A stretch of 21,953 nucleotides of DNA from Saccoglossus kowalevskii (taxonomy: Eukaryota > Hemichordata > Enteropneusta > Harrimaniidae), in the NCBI RefSeq assembly GCF_000003605.2, contig NW_003107091.1, positions 117,934 to 139,886 on the forward strand, written 5' to 3'. Shown here piece after piece: positions 11,801 through 17,800 of this stretch (position 1 is the stretch's first letter; every line of letters starts with the position of its first letter). The notes under the pieces were generated by a model. That model was given only the letters and a program-made list of their open reading frames with translations. It had not been told where the DNA came from and did no database searches. The translations under genes and the position numbers were made by a program.

Positions 11801-14800
11801 GAGCTGACTGGTGTAACCTACTGTTGTGTCTTGTTCTAGGCGGCTTCAATTCATGGTCACATAAAACGACTCGCAAAGAGATATGAGGTGAATGAATCCG
11901 AGCGAAAATTGAAATGGAGTAACATTGGTGTGCAGACTGATGATGAAGGTATTGTATTTTTACATCAGGGTATATAGCATACTGTAGAATATTTTATTTT
12001 AGCTGGAATTAATTTTCGCTGAAAAGACGTTTTCGGTGTTTAGTATAGAATTTATTTTCACAGAGTTGAATGTGAAATATAGGAAAAATGGTATATTCAG
12101 TATATTTCAGCGAAAATGGTGAAAATTAATTCCAAGCGAAAATAAAGTAGTAGGTTTTATGTTGAAAATACATGTTATGTTGTACACATTTTAACTCAAA
12201 TGTTGTCTCAAATGTTCATAAACTTCTGTAATACCGTGTTCACATGTGTGCCAAAAAGCTGGTTTGGAGGCTGGCGTTGAAACATATGTGAACAAGATAA
12301 GCCAGAGCGCCCTCAATGTCAGCCTTGCTCTGGAGTTCCATTCATTGCAAGTATTTTAAAGGAACATGGCAGCCAAAAACAACGCCAGCTCAGTTTAGTC
12401 TTTATACATGTATGAACACAGGACCAATTCAAATCACTGATAGGGATTGTTTACCAAATTAGTCAAGCCGGCTCTGTGGCACGTGTGTCAACACAGTATA
12501 ATTGGTTTTTAACTTTACTAGTAAATTTATAAACATTGTCCTGATTGTAGACTTGGTGTGGCAGAAATGGACAACACCATCCACACATGCAAACAGCTTA
12601 TATGATATGTCTCAAGTTTGCTTGCTGCTACCATATTCGAAAAGGGTTGGCAGGGAGTTTAGTGAGAAAAGTATGAGAATTTTATGAACGGGAAGTCATT
12701 TACTGAGATTTCCAATACAGTTGGTGTTTCAAAATCCACAGTGTACGTAATTTGCAAAGGTGACATTGACTGGTAGTTAGGAAAGGTGGTTTCACAGCGT
12801 GTTCCACCCTGTGTCATTATGTCATATAGTACATATAGTTTTACATGATAACCAAATCTGGCATTATTAGAAAGTAATTTGAACTAAGACGATCAATGAA
12901 ATCATCTATTGCGACCACACACCATGATATCATCCACACAAGTATACATACTTTTGATAGATATTAGTATTATTTATTGAAAGTTAAAACACAGCTCCAT
13001 AAAAAAATCAATCTTTTCTGTGGCTCTTGGACGACATCTTGGAATTCATACCTGTACTCACCATATACACCATGTGTTGTTCATTTCACAGCTCCGAGAC
13101 CATGTAATCATTTAACTGTGATTGGCGTTGGTGACAACAGTGTGACCGATTACACCAATAATACAACAATAGATACTACTATCGGTAAGGCAGTATTTCC
13201 TATGCATTTGTATCTACCATTTAAAGTGCAGTGGTCGTCGCTCAGCGCGTGTTTGAATTTCATGTAAATAAACAATGTATTTTACATGCGTTGTATACGT
13301 TGCTATGAGTCCCATATCGAACAGGACGCGGCGTGACGACTGCCGCCCTTTACTGTAAAAGTTTATCTACGATAAAATAATAACATACTATTAGTGAACA
13401 TGCTTTTACAGATGCACAGACTTTAATATAAACTGTATGTCTGCCTAAGAAGCCGATGAACCCTATTACTGTACTAACTTACCAACATTCCACAAATATT
13501 GAAAATAATTTTGTATTATCTTATTTATCTTCTTGTGGAAGGAATTGATAAAAAACTCTCAGAATAAATCATAGGCAAATAAATATCTTGTATAATTTAT
13601 TGTTTTTTGTAGTACAATGAAATTTACATTTTAATTCACTCATTTATAAATTGTTTGTTGTGCTTTTGTAAGTTGATTGTGTTTGTGAGAAAAAAGGTCG
13701 GTGACTTTGTGTCTTCAAGATCCTAGTGAAAAATTCACTGTTCTTGAAGTTCACAATCATAATTCTTAGAAATTTGTCTTTCAAAAAATCAAAGAGTTTT
13801 ATACTATATTATAATTACTAGAGTTTATGTCTATTGCAGTTAGAAGACGAGACATTGCCACATCACCTCACATGGGATTGGCAAAACTGGGAAAATCACT
13901 CAATAGATCACATCGACTGGAAAGTCCAAGTATGAGTAGTTTGAAACAAAGACTTGGCAGTCTCCAACAACAGGTACAGTATTCTTAGTAGTAGTAGTAG
14001 TCCAGAGTTTTAAATCCGATTTGGTCCCCGAAGACGAGGGTGGCCGGATTTACCTTAAACTAGTGGCAATTTAAGGTTTTTTTGGAGCATGAGATAATTG
14101 GCCGGATGCCCTTCCTGACACCAATCCACTGTTTCGGCAGTGGGCCTAGCCTTTGAGGGAAACACCCATCATGCAAGGCAGCATGTGTATTCTTGTTTTA
14201 TTTTATTCTATTTGAATGAAAGAAAAATTATACCAGAAAATAAAAACAACCAATATAATGACTGAAAATTCTTTATATTTTCAGGTGACAGTACTGAGGG
14301 ATTCTAAGGCTTGCTACAAAAAAGTTTGAATGACGAGAAGGAAAGTAAGGAGCATCTACAGTCGGATCTGAGCGTGTCTAATCAAAGACTTAAGATCAGT
14401 AAACAAACCATTCAGGTAGGTATGCTGACTGCTGACATTGAATATGAGTGTTGTTTGTGGTAAACAATTCCATTCAAATATTAGACTATAGTAGTGTTCT
14501 CTGGACGAAATAAGCAGTTGTCACAACGTCTTTTATTTGAGAACGTTGTTAAAATGTGTGTGTGAACAGAATACGCCATTGTGGTGTCAGCGTTTTTACA
14601 CTATCGTAAAAGGGGTGGACCAGATCCTAAACGCTGTTGTCACACTGGATCTTGTACAACGCAATGTGCCGTGTGAACACAATACGACGGCCAAATCTCT
14701 AGCTAATCTGTTATCCAATGTTCGTAACACTATTTCTTCCCACCAGTTATTTTCGCGTTGTCGAGTCACTTGGGTTGTTGAGTACACATGTATATTGTTG

Positions 14801-17800
14801 CGTTATTCATACACGCAAATAGTATGAACATGAACCGATCATTTCTCGATCTTGTTCGACCTAACAAGTAGGCGATTTCCTGCTTTCGAAATCTCGATAA
14901 ATCATTCGTCGTTGTCTTCTTCTCAAGCGAAAAACACACGGAAAAACAGAAACAAAGCAAATGCATTTACCAGAGGGGACACCATTTTGTCGATTGACCT
15001 TTCCATTTGTTTATAGATGACTTTCCCGGAAGTCAAAGATACAGCGCTTTGCATGCATGTACATGCCGTTTTGGGGTTTAAAGTAAACTTGCACGCGTGA
15101 TATTGTGATTCTGGGTATACCAATCGACGTCACAAAAATATAATTCCCTTCTATCGACTATCAACAAACTGACATGTTGATATTTTTCGCCATGACAAAG
15201 CAGGAGTATTTTTGCACCCCAATTTCGCTACTTCCAGGAAAGTGGTCTATTGACCTTTCTGTGATATGATTCCTCAAGGGCGCAAAAACACCGGTGTGAG
15301 AACACAAGCAGACAATTCAGCAGATTATTTAATATTTGCACAACAAAAAAACAGACGTGTGAGAACGTAACTTTTATGAGTCACTATTTTGCGGTAAAAC
15401 AGTTTTCCAGATTAATATTTTCCAAACAGATACCTCAAAGTAGTCGTTCTCAGAATTGTTCATCTAATGGAATTGTAGATTTAGAATTATCAATTTAAAT
15501 TTTATTTATATTTTTTAATTTCTTAAAAACCATAAGGTAGATTACATTTGTATTTACCAGGAACATTGAGTGGTTTTCTATTAGATTTGTGTATTTTGAT
15601 GGCACTATTTTGCACATTTGTTGTTTTCATCTTACCAGATACTGTAGAATACTTTATTTTCGCTTGATATTAATTTTTGCTGAAGGAAATGATTCAGTGA
15701 AAATAAAATCCAATATGCAATACTGCCCTCAGTCGTTGAAATGTTTGTCAATCCACCACCCCCATCAATAAAATCCAGCGAATATGAATCAAAAGCAATG
15801 CATTGGCTGCCTGAATGTATTGAGAACACTTTTGTGAGTTCTTCATTATACTGTAAAATGACTAATTTTCACTGGGTTTAAATATCACTGATTTACCATT
15901 TCAGGCATATTCAGTGGGTTTTAAATTCACGGTTTTATCATTTAGATAATATATTTTATGCTAAATTTTACATATTCACTGGGTTTTAATTTAGCGCATT
16001 TTCCAGTCAGCGAAATAAGCCAAATTAAAACCCAGTGAATAATTAACCATTTTACAGTATCTCATTTATGCTAATTTTTCTTATCAGAAATTAACTCAAG
16101 AACTTGATAACAGCCAGGCAGCTAAGGAGACATTGGAAAGACAGTTGGAAACCAAGATACAGACATTACAAGATGCTGAGATCATGTACGGAAAATTACC
16201 AACATCTGGGAACGGAAATAAACGAACAGAGTCTGAATGGAAACAACTGGAAAGCAAGCTGAAGGTGAGTTGATGATCAAAAATGGTTCAAATTATTTTG
16301 ATGATTTATCTTATATTAAATAACACCAAATATCATGTTCGACATGTATGTAGAAAGCATTGTTTGTTTACATGAAATTCGAAAGCATGCTGTGCAATAA
16401 GTGTCGAAGCTTTATTTTTAAAAAATATGAAATTGAATTTATGCTCAAGTGTTTTGATCTAAAAATCTATGTTTTGGTCAGTGTGCACACAACCAAAAGT
16501 ACAGGTTGATCTTTTTTTTGATTTATTTCACCACTGCACAGCGCCCTCTGTTGACAAATTGATAACACCTGTCATGTACCGATATATGCCTGTTAATAAA
16601 TATTTTAGCGAAAAAAAGATGGAAAAAAAAAGGCTCGCTGGTCTATTCTTGAAAACAATTGAACATATTTTGTTGTTGCTAAACTTTTCTATATTTTTTT
16701 TTATCACAGAATTCCACAACTGAAATTTCCAAACAAGCTAGTGTCATTAAAACATTTAAAAGTGAAAATGAGAGTCATTCTGAACAGATCAAAACGTTAC
16801 AGGAAAAGTAAGTCTAAAGTTTACATGTATATGGTATTTAGAAATTTTGTGTCAGCAGAAATTAAACCTGAGGTGTGTTTACTGAAGGAAAACTTTTTGC
16901 AAAATGTTTTTGAACTTATCATTCAGTAAAATAAAAAGAAGCTTGAAGTGCTCACAAACTATTTCTTTAGTGTACACACCGATGCATCCAGTACTCAGTC
17001 GAATTGCACCAAGGAAACAAGGGTTACTGATGCGATCTCAAATGATGAGATGTCTTCTCTGGAATCGTTCATTATTACAATGGGATTTTTATTTTTATAT
17101 ATTTGTCTTCTTTTTAGAATCAATAAATTAGAGCGTGATATTACACAAAAAAGAACTTTGATTGAAGATTTGAGAAGTAAAGTCAAAGCAGTACAAGAGG
17201 ATAAGAAAACCAACGCAGAAACAATTGTAAGTAGCATGATGGAGATCAGAAGTCAGTGTACTCACTCGACTAATCTTTATGAAATATAAAGTCTGCTATG
17301 AGTTTGATAATGGCATGGTACAAATTTTTCCATATTTTGTGAACTCAAATGGTCAATTCTTTTGTGGGATTGAACTTGGAAAGGTCATTGACTCATACCA
17401 CTGTTTTTGGAACTATTGACTCCAGTTGCATTTGTTCAACGATTCCACATGTTGTTTTTGTTCCAAAATTTTGCAAATAAAACAATTAGTGACATCATGG
17501 CTCAAAAATATTCAAAAATGAAATGATGTTTCCAGCAAATTTTTACTGAGTTTGTCACTCAAGGTTTAAATATAAAATAAGACTGTTTGAAGAAGATAAC
17601 AACAATTAAGATTAGTGACAAGATTTAGGAATGTGACCTTAACGAAAATAGTTCTAATTTGAACTATACACATGTACTAACTCCCAACCATTTACAAATA
17701 CTGTGGAATACTTTATTTTCGCTGAAAAGGTATTTTGGACGTTTTGTATGGAATTTATTTTCACTGATCTTTGACCAGTTTAATGTGAAATATAAGAAAA

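Larger units (their letters stand above)
11949..13091. other. Intron 14, three mobile-element remnants
   Basis: The intron holds a copy of the CTGTARAATACTTTATTTT element (11980-12150), a TA-flanked foldback (12232-12498) and a broken Tc1-type transposase fragment (12640-12776). The rest is noncoding. Confidence 0.6.
14416..16087. other. Intron 17, the longest complete intron, repeat-rich
   Basis: The 5' half (about 14505-15375) is richer in CpG and has recurrent GTGTGAGAAC / GTGTGAACA strings (near 14557, 14671, 15295 and 15356), suggesting an old, unclassified DNA transposon. The 3' part has a partial family-A element (15640) and a complete foldback (15849-16059). No exon is expected, because exons 17 and 18 join in phase. 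Confidence 0.5.
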
